64,000 bases of DNA from CAG-411 sp963643465 (GCA_963643465.1 CAVIJT010000001.1:62001-126000); one strand, 5' to 3'; counted from the first letter of the stretch, positions 54,560 to 64,000 are shown. Numbers and translations: made by a program. The notes: a model not told the origin generated them from the letters alone.

Positions 54560-55192
54560 CTACATTCCTAACGAAGATAAAATACGTCCATAAGATTCCT
54601 CCGTAGGAATCAAAATAAAGAATCCGTTCACAGAATACTCCGTCTGATTGAACTCAGATTCTATCAATAACGCCTTATCCCCCAATGCTCCGAATGCAAT
54701 TGCTGGCACACTTAAAATAGCTCCCGCCATATCAATTGCCATATATGGTACCGATTCAACTATCTTTAAATTTGTCAGCGAAGACAATGCCGATAAATAT
54801 GCTCCTGCAATGATATTTCCTATCTCTTTTAATGCTGATAATTCCATATCATCAAAGGACCCCATATTATCATTGACTTCTTTTCCTACCAAACGATTTA
54901 CCATATGATGAGCAGCTTCATTATCCACCATAAACATCATCATACCGTTTATATCACCAGTTAAATTCAACAATATGCCTACCACAAGTTTTTCCGCAGA
55001 CCCAACTACATCCGCCAAAGCTGAAAAATCTAACAATTCCACTTTTGGAACTGTCATATCAATTTTAGAATTTATAAGTTGGGACAATGCCGTTGTGGCA
55101 TTGCCCGCACCTATATTTCCCACTTCACGTAAAATGTCGTAACGCATATTGTTCAAATCATTTAGCTCTTCAAAAGATTTCTGATCTGACAT
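54560..55192 (-). CDS. cheC: CheY-P phosphatase CheC
   Basis: Dephosphorylates CheY-P and links chemotaxis output to receptor modification through CheD. The 210-residue protein contains both active-site helices of the family, DILREVGNIGAGNATTAL and LSALKEIGNIIAGAYLSAL, each with the Glu-x-x-Asn pair. So it is a two-site CheC rather than a CheX. It lies between cheW and cheD, as in B. subtilis. Confidence 0.95.
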   Translation of the reverse strand: MSDQKSFEELNDLNNMRYDILREVGNIGAGNATTALSQLINSKIDMTVPKVELLDFSALADVVGSAEKLVVGILLNLTGDINGMMMFMVDNEAAHHMVNRLVGKEVNDNMGSFDDMELSALKEIGNIIAGAYLSALSSLTNLKIVESVPYMAIDMAGAILSVPAIAFGALGDKALLIESEFNQTEYSVNGFFILIPTEESYGRILSSLGM

Positions 55193-55206
55193 TTTCTCAC
55201 CTCATC

Positions 55207-55698
55207 TTACGCATTGGTTTTCTCTTTTTCTTTTTCTACTATTACACCTGCAATATTCATTAAAGAAATCAAACTTCCGCCGTGCTTTCCTACACCAAGC
55301 AAGTATCCAGCCTTCTCGTCTGTCTCGTTATAACTTGGTTTGTCGATTTCCTCCTCATTCAGAGTAACTACTTCTTTTACCTCATCTACAATAATACCGA
55401 TAGTAGCCTGTGCCTCTAATTTGATGATAATAATTCGAGTTGTATTCGTAAACTCATCTTCCTCTAAACCAAATTTCAAACGAAGGCTCATAACTGGAAT
55501 AATTTCGCCTCGAAGATTGATGACTCCTTTAAAATAGTGCTGTGCCTTAGGCACTCTTGTGATATTCTGCATACGAACAATATTGTCTACATACTGAATA
55601 TCAATACCATATTGCTCTGTTCCTAACTTTACAACAATAAATTGTTTTCCCTCTGAAACAACTTTTTTATTTAAATCATTTCTATTTGCTGTATCCAT
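55207..55698 (-). CDS. cheW: Chemotaxis coupling protein CheW
   Basis: Couples CheA to receptors. The 163-residue SH3-like protein has QFIVVKLGTEQYGIDIQYVD, PKAQHYFKGVINLRGEIIPV and IGIIVDEVKEVVTL, all close to consensus. A ~17-residue N-terminal lead and a Lys/Glu tail are the only additions. It lies 12 bases after cheA and 14 bases before cheC. Confidence 0.96.
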   Translation of the reverse strand: MDTANRNDLNKKVVSEGKQFIVVKLGTEQYGIDIQYVDNIVRMQNITRVPKAQHYFKGVINLRGEIIPVMSLRLKFGLEEDEFTNTTRIIIIKLEAQATIGIIVDEVKEVVTLNEEEIDKPSYNETDEKAGYLLGVGKHGGSLISLMNIAGVIVEKEKEKTNA

Positions 55699-55710
55699 GC
55701 CATAACCCCC

Positions 55711-57831
55711 TTAGACTAAAGTATTTGCATCAATAATAAGTGCAACTTCACCATCTCCAAGAATGGTTGCTCCACTAATAATCTTATTATTATTGATATA
55801 TTTTCCAATTGATTTAATAACAATCTCCTGTTGTCCGATTAAGTTATCTACAACAAGACCTGCCAATTTCTCACCCTTTGCAACAATAACAACAGTAAGA
55901 CTTTCTGGCTTTTCCTCTCTTGGCTCTACATCCAAAATACTGTCTAAACGGATCAATGGAATCACGTTTCCACGAAGATTGATAACTTCTCGTGTTTGTA
56001 CATATTTTACATCTGCACAAGGGATATCCTCAATGGTCTGAATACTTCCTAATGGAATTGCATATTTCTCATCACCTAACTCAACCATCAATGCGGTAAT
56101 AATCGCAAGTGTCAATGGAAGTCTAATTGTAAAGGTACTTCCCTCTCCCTTAACGGTTTTACACTCAATGTCACCGCCAAGCCCTTCAATCTTACTCTTA
56201 ACAACATCAAGACCTACACCTCGACCAGAAACATCAGTTACCTTTTCAGCTGTTGAGAAACTTGGACGGAACAATAATGCAATCAAATCATTGTCAGTCA
56301 TGGTTTCCCCTTGCTCTTCTGTAATTGTACCTTTCTCAATGGCTTTTCTCTTTACTCTCTCAAGATCAATACCAGCACCATCATCACGTACTTCAATAAC
56401 TACATTATTACCATCCTGATAAGCATCTAAGAAAATAGAACCAACCTCTGGCTTTCCTGCCTTCACACGATCCTCATTACTTTCAAGACCATGGTCTGCT
56501 GAGTTACGAAGTAAGTGCATCAAAGGATCTCCAATTTCATCAATTACAGTACGGTCAAGTTCGGTTTCTTCACCAGTCATATATAATTCCATTTTCTTAT
56601 CCAATTTCTTACATAAGTCACGAATCATACGTGGGAATTTATTAACAACTGATTCAATTGGCATCATTCGAACTTTCATAACAGATTCATGCAAGTTAGT
56701 AGTTACTCTTTCCAAATACTCAATCTGTTCATTGAAATTACTATTGTTCTTATTTTCTTCATTACCACCAGCATTCAATGATACAAGACCATTCTTTGCA
56801 ATAATCAACTCACTTACTAAGTTCATGAGTACATCCAGTTTCTCAATATCTACACGTACAGAACGATTTACTACTGGCTTTCCAGCTTTTTTCTCTGGTC
56901 CTTTTGCTTTTGAAGCAGGAGCCTGAGCCGTTGCTGTAGCTGTTGCATTGGAAGAAGCTGCATTAGATGGATCTGCTGTTGCCTTTGTTACATTGCTTCC
57001 ATCTGATTTTTCAATATTCTGCTCTACTGTTAATTCCAAATTAAATGGCTCTACAATTGCCTTTGAAATTTCAGAAATCTCTAATATAGCATTCTTTACA
57101 ACATCTACATCTTCTTTTGTAATAATCAATACTGTAAATTCCTGATCAAACTTCTCATCTTCGATATCCTGCACATCAGGAATAGATTTAATTACATCAC
57201 CAATGCCTTCTAATGCCTTAAATACTAAAAATGCTCTGGCAGCTTTCAAAACACAATTCTCATCCACAATAACACGAATTCCATAAATATTCTGCCCTTC
57301 TGCCTTTGCCTTTTCAATGGCATGCTGTTCAAAATCAGCCACTTTCATATTACGAAATACAGATTCGTCCTCGTCAGCTTCCTTTGAAGCGACTACAGTT
57401 TCCTCTTTCTTTTCTTCTTTTTTCTCTTCTGCCTTTGGCGCATCACCAGCAGCATCCAAGAACGCATTCAAATCTTTGATAATGTCCTCATTATCTTCCG
57501 TTCCTTCGTCCCCAGAATTAGTAATTACATCCAAGTAATTCTCTAGGGCATCTAATCCACGAAATAGTACATCTACCATAGCCGCCTGAACCGTAATTTT
57601 TCCATTACGAATTTCAGAAAATACATTTTCCATATCATGGGTTAAACGCTGCATACGCTTATATCCCATAGTACCCGCCATACCTTTTAGAGAATGAGCT
57701 GCACGGAAAATTTCGTTAATTGTGTCTGTATTATCCGGTTCACGCTCTAAAATTAATAACTGCTCATTCAAGTTCTGTAAATGTTCTTTTGTTTCATCGA
57801 TAAAAATCTCTAAATACTGACTTACATCCAT
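55711..57831 (-). CDS. cheA: Chemotaxis histidine kinase CheA
   Basis: Receptor-coupled kinase that phosphorylates CheY and CheB. The 706-residue protein has five domains in order: P1 Hpt (FRAAHSLKGMAGTMG, about residues 40-55), P2 response-regulator binding (about 180-285), an Ala/Thr-rich linker (about 295-330), P3 dimerisation, P4 HATPase (LLRNSADHGLE, VRDDGAGID, RGVGLDVV), and the P5 CheW-like end. The ATG at 57831 lies one base after the cheB stop, with GGGGGTG as ribosome site inside the end of cheB; the longer frame to 57870 overlaps cheB. No cheY is in the window. Confidence 0.97.
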   Translation of the reverse strand: MDVSQYLEIFIDETKEHLQNLNEQLLILEREPDNTDTINEIFRAAHSLKGMAGTMGYKRMQRLTHDMENVFSEIRNGKITVQAAMVDVLFRGLDALENYLDVITNSGDEGTEDNEDIIKDLNAFLDAAGDAPKAEEKKEEKKEETVVASKEADEDESVFRNMKVADFEQHAIEKAKAEGQNIYGIRVIVDENCVLKAARAFLVFKALEGIGDVIKSIPDVQDIEDEKFDQEFTVLIITKEDVDVVKNAILEISEISKAIVEPFNLELTVEQNIEKSDGSNVTKATADPSNAASSNATATATAQAPASKAKGPEKKAGKPVVNRSVRVDIEKLDVLMNLVSELIIAKNGLVSLNAGGNEENKNNSNFNEQIEYLERVTTNLHESVMKVRMMPIESVVNKFPRMIRDLCKKLDKKMELYMTGEETELDRTVIDEIGDPLMHLLRNSADHGLESNEDRVKAGKPEVGSIFLDAYQDGNNVVIEVRDDGAGIDLERVKRKAIEKGTITEEQGETMTDNDLIALLFRPSFSTAEKVTDVSGRGVGLDVVKSKIEGLGGDIECKTVKGEGSTFTIRLPLTLAIITALMVELGDEKYAIPLGSIQTIEDIPCADVKYVQTREVINLRGNVIPLIRLDSILDVEPREEKPESLTVVIVAKGEKLAGLVVDNLIGQQEIVIKSIGKYINNNKIISGATILGDGEVALIIDANTLV

Positions 57832-57832
57832 C

Positions 57833-58930
57833 TTACTGCACCCCCACATGCTTCCTAATCGCATCTGCAACTTCGTCCAGCGGAACTACTTCATCTGCCA
57901 AACCGCTTTCGTAAAAAACCTTTGGCATTCCATACACTGTACAAGTCTCCGCAGTCTGCGTTATGGAATAAATATTGTTTTTTGCATTCAGTTTCTTAAT
58001 ACCTTCTGTGCCATCTCCTCCCATTCCGGTAAGGACTACACACACTATTTCCTCATACTCACATCCTACAAGTGATTCATACATAATATCTGCACACGGT
58101 TTTAATCCGTTTCTTGCAGGCTCTTCCGTTTCTCGTATCACATAATCCCCTTTGCTTTTTTCCACTCGCATTTGGGCACCGCCCTTAGCAATATACACCG
58201 TTCCCTTTTTTAATATATCTCCACTTTCTGCTTCCTTTACATGTACTTTGCTCATTTCATTTAAGCGATCTGCCAATGATTTAGTAAATCCTTTTGGCAT
58301 ATGCTGTACAATAAGCATTGGTGCATCTAAATTCTGTGGAAGTTTTGGTATTACCTGATGTAATGCCTTAGGTCCTCCTGTGGAACAAGCAAGTGCAATT
58401 AATTTTCCCCCTCGCACACTCCCTTTCTGTCTATTATGTTGATTTGAATTTATTGAAATTGGTTTTGTCTGTTTCCTAAGATGGCTTGTACTTTGTATCT
58501 TCACAGAAGAAGCTGCCATATCATCCACAGATGCCGCCAATTCGATACGTTTTAATAATTTTCCCTCAAACTCTTTTCCCTTAGCCATTACAAAGTTCTC
58601 TGGCTTTGTAACAAAATCAAATGCTCCGTGTTCTAATGCGTGTATAATCTCCATGGCGTCTTCTTTAATTACACCACTTATAATTATCACCTTTGCTGAC
58701 ATTTTTACATCCGCTAGCTTTACCAATAGCTGATCTGCATTCATGTCCGGCATAAAAAAGTCTAACAAAATCACATCAAATCTGTTTGGATTCGCACGTA
58801 TTTCAGCAAGTGCGCTTTCCCCATTCCTAGCAATCGCCTCTACGTGAAATCTATTATCTTTTTCTATTATATCAGAAAGTACCCTTCTCATAAGTGCAGA
58901 ATCATCTACAATTAAAATATTTTTAGCCAT
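57833..58930 (-). CDS. cheB: Chemotaxis response regulator / protein-glutamate methylesterase
   Basis: Removes methyl groups from receptor glutamates when phosphorylated by CheA. The 365-residue protein has an N-terminal receiver domain (KNILIVDDSALMRRVLSDII, phospho-Asp in VILLDFFMPDMNADQ) and a C-terminal esterase with IALACSTGGPKAL (Ser), LIVQHMPKGF (His) and TGMGGDGTEG (Asp). The linker of about 50 residues is rich in Lys and Gln. It lies 40 bases after the PilZ gene. Confidence 0.96.
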   Translation of the reverse strand: MAKNILIVDDSALMRRVLSDIIEKDNRFHVEAIARNGESALAEIRANPNRFDVILLDFFMPDMNADQLLVKLADVKMSAKVIIISGVIKEDAMEIIHALEHGAFDFVTKPENFVMAKGKEFEGKLLKRIELAASVDDMAASSVKIQSTSHLRKQTKPISINSNQHNRQKGSVRGGKLIALACSTGGPKALHQVIPKLPQNLDAPMLIVQHMPKGFTKSLADRLNEMSKVHVKEAESGDILKKGTVYIAKGGAQMRVEKSKGDYVIRETEEPARNGLKPCADIMYESLVGCEYEEIVCVVLTGMGGDGTEGIKKLNAKNNIYSITQTAETCTVYGMPKVFYESGLADEVVPLDEVADAIRKHVGVQ

Positions 58931-58969
58931 AAGAAGCCCCTCTTTTCTTCATATACCACTCAATATGTT

Positions 58970-59734
58970 TTATACCATCACACCACGCCGTAACATTTTT
59001 CTCTCTTGTTCAAAAACAAACCGAACAATTTGTTCTCGTTCATCCCGATCTAAATCAATAAACTTCACACGGGTTTCATAATAATCTGTTCGCTTTGGAA
59101 GAATATCGCTATTTACCACTTCTCCTTTTAACTCAAACATACGCGTTTCCCCTTTTTGCTCAATGGGAATGCGCAAATACAAAAGTTCATTCTTTTTGTG
59201 GGCATTAAAAGAGTTAAAGCGAACTCCACCACCACTAATATCTGTAATGGTAGCAAGCATCCATTTATTCTTTACCTCTTCTAAAATCTTTTTACAACTC
59301 TGTCGCGCCTCTTCATTTGCAAAATCGTTGACTCGAAGGCGTCGTTCTAAAATTTCTTCTTCCCTTGTATAATTACGATAATTAATATCAATAATTTTTT
59401 CCAAACGATAATACTGACGTCTTTGGCATTTTTCCATGTCTGTCCGAAACTCTCCAACAAGCAAAAAGATATTATTTTCCTTGTATCGGTCCACAATCTC
59501 TAATTGCGCCTGAAACAATCCTTTTGAAGTGTAAAAACATACTTCATACAAATCCCCCACTGTCAACGGAACCATTCTTCCACCTTCCATTGGCATCGCA
59601 AGTTTCACCTGATCCTCTTCCATATAATCTAACAGCTGACTTATATATTGTCTTCTCACTTCATTTTCATCAATTTGGGCACTAATGCGATACATCTCAA
59701 CTTTATCCCCAATACTAATTACTTGTTCTTTCAT
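58970..59734 (-). CDS. PilZ-domain flagellar brake protein, YcgR-like
   Basis: A 254-residue protein with an N-terminal YcgR-like beta domain (about 1-100) and a C-terminal PilZ domain (about 105-230). The c-di-GMP contacts are visible as QRRQYYRLE (RxxxR) and TDISGGGVRF (D-x-S-x-x-G). It should bind c-di-GMP and slow or stop the flagellar motor, as YcgR/YpfA do. The ATG at 59734 has GGGAGG seven bases upstream; the frame extends to 59767 without a site. It sits inside the operon between flhG and cheB, so its dose follows the flagellar genes. Confidence 0.88.
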   Translation of the reverse strand: MKEQVISIGDKVEMYRISAQIDENEVRRQYISQLLDYMEEDQVKLAMPMEGGRMVPLTVGDLYEVCFYTSKGLFQAQLEIVDRYKENNIFLLVGEFRTDMEKCQRRQYYRLEKIIDINYRNYTREEEILERRLRVNDFANEEARQSCKKILEEVKNKWMLATITDISGGGVRFNSFNAHKKNELLYLRIPIEQKGETRMFELKGEVVNSDILPKRTDYYETRVKFIDLDRDEREQIVRFVFEQERKMLRRGVMV

Positions 59735-59808
59735 ACCTCTACCTCCCTTAATGCCATTTACATCCATCTTTCGTAAAAAATGCCATCCACCCTTTGGTTA
59801 CACATATC

Positions 59809-60690
59809 TTACTTTTTCATTTTAGCATGAATCAAATTAGTAAATAATTTTTTGATGCCCTTATTTGGTTCTTTCACAATAGCTGAATTTGTATCTAACT
59901 CATAAGCAAGCTGTACCATAGACTTAGCTGCAACCGAATTTGGATATGCCAATAACAATGGCTTTTGCTGCATAATCGATTTTGGTACATTGTTATCTTT
60001 TAAAACAGCCCCAAGATAAACAAGCTGAATGTTCAAAAACTTCTCAGCCACAGCACTTACTTTATGATATATTTCTAAGCCTTCTTCTGGCTTTGTCACA
60101 CTATTTGCAACAAGTTTTATGACAGTTCGAGACGCTTGAAATTCTTGCTTTCTATTTAGTGTTTTTAGCAACGCATAGGCATCTGTAATAGAAGTAGGTT
60201 CTGGTGTTGCTACCAAAAGCACTTCCTGACTGGATGCCGCAAATTCCAAAACAGAATCTGCAATTCCAGCTCCAGTATCTATAATAATTACATCTGCTAT
60301 ATCATCTAACTCTGCTAAAGACTGCATAACATAAAAAATTTGATCTCTCGTCATACTAGCCATCTCTTTAATGCCAGAACCACCAGAAATAAATCCAATT
60401 CCTTCGGGTCCTGTCATTATAATATCTTTTAATGACTTTCCCCGAAACATTAAATCTGCCAAATTTGATGTCGGTCGAATCCCCATCATCACTTCTATAT
60501 TGGCGAGTCCAAAATCTGCATCTAGGATAACTACTCGTTTCCCCTGACGTTGTAATTGTAATGCCAAATTTACAGAAAGAGTAGTCTTTCCAACTCCTCC
60601 TTTTCCGCTGGTTACAGTAATTACTCTGGATACGTCTCGTGGCTGGACTTGCATTTTGATAATATTTCTCAATTGTTCTGCCTGATCCAT
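59809..60690 (-). CDS. flhG: MinD/ParA-like ATPase controlling flagellar number
   Basis: A 293-residue Walker ATPase (YlxH/FlhG) that counts and places flagella by stimulating the FlhF GTPase. The deviant P-loop is TSGKGGVGKTTLSVNLA (about 27-43), with DADFGLANIEVMMG and VIIDTGAGIADSV as other nucleotide motifs. The N-terminal activator segment is short but present (DQAEQLRNII, Gln and Arg containing). It starts three bases after flhF and has a C-terminal amphipathic basic tail (KGIKKLFTNLIHAKMKK) suited to membrane contact. Confidence 0.95.
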   Translation of the reverse strand: MDQAEQLRNIIKMQVQPRDVSRVITVTSGKGGVGKTTLSVNLALQLQRQGKRVVILDADFGLANIEVMMGIRPTSNLADLMFRGKSLKDIIMTGPEGIGFISGGSGIKEMASMTRDQIFYVMQSLAELDDIADVIIIDTGAGIADSVLEFAASSQEVLLVATPEPTSITDAYALLKTLNRKQEFQASRTVIKLVANSVTKPEEGLEIYHKVSAVAEKFLNIQLVYLGAVLKDNNVPKSIMQQKPLLLAYPNSVAAKSMVQLAYELDTNSAIVKEPNKGIKKLFTNLIHAKMKK

Positions 60691-60693
60691 AGA

Positions 60694-61914
60694 TTACTGT
60701 CCTCCCAATAACTGCTTTGCAATCTTTTGTCCATTAATCTTCTCAATATCATCTGGAACGGTCTGGCCAGATGTAGAATAGGACAATGCTGCATCTGTAA
60801 GCATCTTGATATTCAATATATTACCAATACAACATGTCTCATCAAGTTTTGTAAAAATCAAATGAAATTTAGTGATTTTAGCATAAGTCTCTGTAATTTT
60901 AACTAAATCCTTATACTTTGTAGTTGCACTAAGCACTAAATATACTTCTCTACATTCCTCTGGAACCGCATTTATTAATTTCTCAATATCTTCTGTCTGC
61001 TCCACATTTTTATGAGAGCGTCCAGCCGTATCAATCAAAACAACATCATAATCCTCGTATTCTTCCTGTGCCTTTTTCATCTCCTCATCAGAATAAATGA
61101 CCTTTAATGGCAACCCCAAAATATTGGCATAGGTGCGAAGTTGTTCTACAGCAGCAATACGATAAGTATCAGATGTAATCAACGCTACCTTTTTCTTTTT
61201 CTGAATCTTTAAATCCGATGCTATTTTTGCAATAGTTGTTGTTTTTCCAACTCCTGTTGGTCCAATAAAGAATATATATTTTTCTTCTGGTCGTTCCCCT
61301 TCGATTAACTTTGTTTGTCCAAGTTTCAATACAATTTTTTGATATATACTTGCTAAAATCTGATCAATTGCAGTGTCTTTTTTCGTAGTTTTTCGAATCT
61401 CATCTAAAATAATATCAGCATATTTTTCTTCTACTTCATTGTTTAGTAATTGCTCTCGCACCAATCGGATACAAGCATCTGCTTTGCTCTCATCCTCTGG
61501 TTCTTCCTTTACTTTTTCTTCCTGTTTTTGTTCTTTTTCCTCAGAAAGAATCCGCTTTTCAAGCATCTGCTGCAAATTGTCTAAACGATTTTCAATAGCC
61601 ATTGTATTACTATTTTCTTCTTGTATTGCAATCTCTTCTTTTTTCTTTTCTACTTGGGCCTCTTCCTTCTTCTGTGCCTCTTCTATATTTTTTTGAATTT
61701 CCTGCATTTTTAAAAGCATATCTTCACCAGTAGTCTGATTGGTATCCTCATCGATTGCCGCAGTCACTTCTACACTTGGCTTTTTAAAAAACCTCTGAAA
61801 GCCTCTTGGTTTCAACACTTTTATGTTCATTACTATAGCATCTTTTCCAAGTTCCTCTTTTGCTTGAAGAATCGCTGCCTCTTCTGTCTCTGCCTGATAT
61901 TTTCTAATTACCAT
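60694..61914 (-). CDS. flhF: Flagellar placement GTPase FlhF
   Basis: An SRP-type GTPase that marks where flagella are built. The 406-residue protein has an N-terminal basic B domain (VIRKYQAETEEAAILQAKEE, FQRFFKKPSVEV), a Glu/Lys-rich coiled linker (about 80-155), an N-like helical region and the G domain with FFIGPTGVGKTTTIAKIA (about 213), SDTYRIAAVEQLRTYA and IDTAGRSHKN. Its ATG shares a base with the flhA stop (TAATG), so translation is coupled. Ends three bases before flhG. Confidence 0.96.
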   Translation of the reverse strand: MVIRKYQAETEEAAILQAKEELGKDAIVMNIKVLKPRGFQRFFKKPSVEVTAAIDEDTNQTTGEDMLLKMQEIQKNIEEAQKKEEAQVEKKKEEIAIQEENSNTMAIENRLDNLQQMLEKRILSEEKEQKQEEKVKEEPEDESKADACIRLVREQLLNNEVEEKYADIILDEIRKTTKKDTAIDQILASIYQKIVLKLGQTKLIEGERPEEKYIFFIGPTGVGKTTTIAKIASDLKIQKKKKVALITSDTYRIAAVEQLRTYANILGLPLKVIYSDEEMKKAQEEYEDYDVVLIDTAGRSHKNVEQTEDIEKLINAVPEECREVYLVLSATTKYKDLVKITETYAKITKFHLIFTKLDETCCIGNILNIKMLTDAALSYSTSGQTVPDDIEKINGQKIAKQLLGGQ

Positions 61915-63947
61915 TATACTGTCACCATCCCAACTGATTGTAATTCAACATTTGATTCTATTTCATTATAAGAAACAACAATCAAATCCTTAAAATATTC
62001 CTCTGTCAACTTTTTAAAATACATTCTCACAATTGGAGATGTAATTACAATTGGATTTTTTCCTAAATCCTCAAGTTTTGTAGTCTCTTTCTGTACCGCA
62101 TTGATAATTGCCTGCTTTTTATCTGGGTCCAGAGTAAGATATGCTCCTTGTTCTGTCTGTTTTACGGCTCCCATAATATCCTGTTCAATTTTAGGATCTA
62201 AAGTAACAACACTTGTCATCTCATTCATTGGGAAATATTTATTAGAGATTGCACGTTTTAAATTCTGTCTTACATACTCGGTTAATACATCTGTATCACG
62301 AGTTGTCGGTGCATAATCTGCTAATGTTTCAAAAATCGTAATTAAATCGCGAATGGAAATCCCTTCACGAAGTAAATTTTGTAGCACTTTCTGAATCTCA
62401 CCCACTCCAAGTAACTTTGGCACCAATTCTGCAATCAATGTACTATTTGCTTCCTGTACATTATTAATAAGATTCTGTACATCCTGTCTAGTAAGCAACT
62501 CATCCAAATGACTACGAATTACCTCTGTCAAATGTGTAGCTATAATTGATGGAGGATCTACTACTGTATATCCCATAGACTCTGCACGTTCTCTCTGACT
62601 TTCTGTAATCCAGATAGCAGGAAGATGGAACGACGGTTCAAAAGTAGGAATACCAGTAATTTCCTCTTCTACATATCCAGGATTCATAGCCATGTAATGA
62701 TCAAACAAAATCTCACCATCACTAACTGGAACTCCCTTAATTTTAATTACATATTGATTTGGATTCAACTGAATGTTATCGCGCAATCGAATCATAGGCA
62801 CTACACATCCAAGTTCCAATGCTACCTGACGACGAATCATAACTACACGATCCAATAAATCTCCACCTTGATTTACATCAGCTAATGGAATAATACCATA
62901 TCCAAACTCCAATTCGATTGGATCGACTTGGAGTAAAGAAACTACATTTTCTGGTCTTCGTATCTCCTGAGCCTGTTCCTCATCCGCTTGCACTTCATCC
63001 TCGATTTCTTTTGTTCCAATCTTAGACTGGATAGAATAACCTGCTGCAATAAATGCTGCACCATATGCAAGGAAAATAAAGGTATTAAGAGGTGTCACAA
63101 GTCCTAAAAAGCACATACTTCCACCTACAATGTAAAGTACCTTAGGAATCGAGAATAACTGCTCAATTACAATATCTGTAATATTTGCTTCCTTTGATAC
63201 TTTTGTTACCAAAATACCAGTAGACAAAGAAATCAATAAAGATGGGATCTGAGATACTAATCCATCACCAATTGTTAAAATTGTATATTTCTGCAAAGCA
63301 GAATTAACATCTAAGCCCTGCATCATGACACCTGTCACTAATCCTCCAACCAGATTAATACAGGTAATAATAAGACCTGCAACAGCATCTCCTTTTACGT
63401 ATTTTGTCGCACCATCCATAGCTCCAAAGAAACTTGCTTCATCCTGTATTTTTTGACGTTTCTCTTTTGCCTGTTCATCTGTAATTGCCCCTGTATTCAA
63501 GTCAGCATCAATAGCCATCTGTTTACCAGGCATAGCATCCAAAGTAAATCGAGCAGATACTTCAGCTACACGCTCAGAACCTTTATTGATTACCATGAAC
63601 TGAATTAAAATTAAAATTGCAAAAACAATAACACCAATTACCAGATTTCCTCCACCAACAAAGTTACCGAATGTGGTTACGACGTTACCTGCATCACCTG
63701 TTTGCAAAATCAACTTTGTAGAAGAAACATTCAATGAAATTCTAAAAATTGTAGTAAACAACAGCAAGGTCGGAAAGCTGGACATACTAAGCGCTTCCCT
63801 TGAAAAAAGGGAATTAAAAAGGATACACAATGCTGTAGCAATATTTAACGCAAGCAATACATCCAATAACACCGATGGTATTGGCACAATAAAAAAGACA
63901 ATGGCAGCCAGTAAGTATATACCCAATACCAAATCTGCTTTCTTCAT
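61914..63947 (-). CDS. flhA: Flagellar type III export gate protein FlhA
   Basis: The major export-gate subunit. The 677-residue protein has eight transmembrane helices in the N-terminal half, the family signature RISLNVSSTKLIL and the conserved cytosolic loop with ARFTLDAMPGKQMAIDADLN. The C-terminal cytosolic domain binds chaperone-substrate complexes (ESMGYTVVDPPSIIATHLTE). The ATG at 63947 has GAGGAGG eight bases upstream; the frame extends to 63977 without support. flhB is expected just outside the window; stop codons occur in all three minus frames between 64000 and 63948. Confidence 0.97.
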   Translation of the reverse strand: MKKADLVLGIYLLAAIVFFIVPIPSVLLDVLLALNIATALCILFNSLFSREALSMSSFPTLLLFTTIFRISLNVSSTKLILQTGDAGNVVTTFGNFVGGGNLVIGVIVFAILILIQFMVINKGSERVAEVSARFTLDAMPGKQMAIDADLNTGAITDEQAKEKRQKIQDEASFFGAMDGATKYVKGDAVAGLIITCINLVGGLVTGVMMQGLDVNSALQKYTILTIGDGLVSQIPSLLISLSTGILVTKVSKEANITDIVIEQLFSIPKVLYIVGGSMCFLGLVTPLNTFIFLAYGAAFIAAGYSIQSKIGTKEIEDEVQADEEQAQEIRRPENVVSLLQVDPIELEFGYGIIPLADVNQGGDLLDRVVMIRRQVALELGCVVPMIRLRDNIQLNPNQYVIKIKGVPVSDGEILFDHYMAMNPGYVEEEITGIPTFEPSFHLPAIWITESQRERAESMGYTVVDPPSIIATHLTEVIRSHLDELLTRQDVQNLINNVQEANSTLIAELVPKLLGVGEIQKVLQNLLREGISIRDLITIFETLADYAPTTRDTDVLTEYVRQNLKRAISNKYFPMNEMTSVVTLDPKIEQDIMGAVKQTEQGAYLTLDPDKKQAIINAVQKETTKLEDLGKNPIVITSPIVRMYFKKLTEEYFKDLIVVSYNEIESNVELQSVGMVTV

Positions 63948-64000
63948 ATTGTTTTCCTCCTCTTTTTCTATACCCAATCAATATTTTAGGACTGTTTTAG

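Noticed and set aside
63948..64000. C-terminal end of flhB on the minus strand
   Set aside because: All three frames contain a stop in these 53 bases and too few residues are visible to identify the gene.
1..64000. CRISPR arrays, tRNA or rRNA genes, insertion sequences, prophage, toxin-antitoxin or known defence genes
   Set aside because: Looked for in all gaps and among the genes; no direct-repeat array, cloverleaf, transposase, integrase or defence motif was seen.

Overview
The window looks like a chromosomal segment of a motile, low-GC, Gram-positive Clostridia, most probably a Lachnospiraceae member. The reasons are the AT-rich sequence, A/G-rich Shine-Dalgarno sites (GGAGG, AGGAGG), sigma-A type promoters, PolC-type DNA polymerase III, an MEP (DXP) isoprenoid pathway, and an operon (2251-9967) whose two largest products resemble families I associate from memory with Lachnospiraceae (DUF5716 and DUF5717). 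No rRNA, tRNA, CRISPR array, insertion sequence or prophage was seen. Almost everything is on the minus strand. Only a 5'-truncated deaminase, a TetR regulator, a 75-residue orphan, an ABC-F ATPase and a D,D-carboxypeptidase are on the plus strand.

Layout. 1-2257: end of a guanine/cytidine-type deaminase, a nitronate monooxygenase-like flavoprotein and a TetR regulator. 2251-10033: a five-gene minus-strand operon encoding a giant (about 1,196 residue) solenoid-like protein, a degenerate Hsp70/actin-fold protein, a TPR protein, a membrane-anchored coiled-coil protein and a membrane-anchored GNAT acetyltransferase. This is the best candidate here for an undescribed system. 10080-24043: a small orphan gene, then purine and nitrogen metabolism (purA, an HD-GYP c-di-GMP phosphodiesterase, purB, purF, a NagZ-like lipoprotein, gltD-gltB). 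The gltB leader carries tandem terminators right after its promoter. 24061-33053: ABC-F ATPase, patatin-like lipase, glycogen debranching enzyme, P-type ATPase and a secreted penicillin-binding D,D-carboxypeptidase.

33111-63947 is a long minus-strand block that keeps the Bacillus subtilis order of the fla/che operon and its housekeeping flank. In transcription order it reads flhA, flhF, flhG, a PilZ protein, cheB, cheA, cheW, cheC, cheD, a small membrane protein, the sigma-28 gene, fapA, a small conserved-looking protein, a SwrB-like membrane coiled-coil protein, a lone MltG/LysM-like protein, then rpsB, tsf, polysaccharide deacetylase, bactofilin, pyrH, frr, uppS, cdsA, dxr, rseP, ispG and polC. 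The flagellar part makes the type III export gate, the flagellar placement GTPase/ATPase pair, the chemotaxis kinase and adaptation enzymes and the late flagellar sigma factor. It ends at a strong terminator at 49378-49435, just before a separate rpsB promoter. The housekeeping part couples translation factors, UMP kinase, undecaprenyl and phospholipid precursors, the site-2 protease and replication.

Family names come from motifs I read in the translated sequence and from memory. No database search was run. Promoter and terminator calls rest on consensus matches and visible base pairing.
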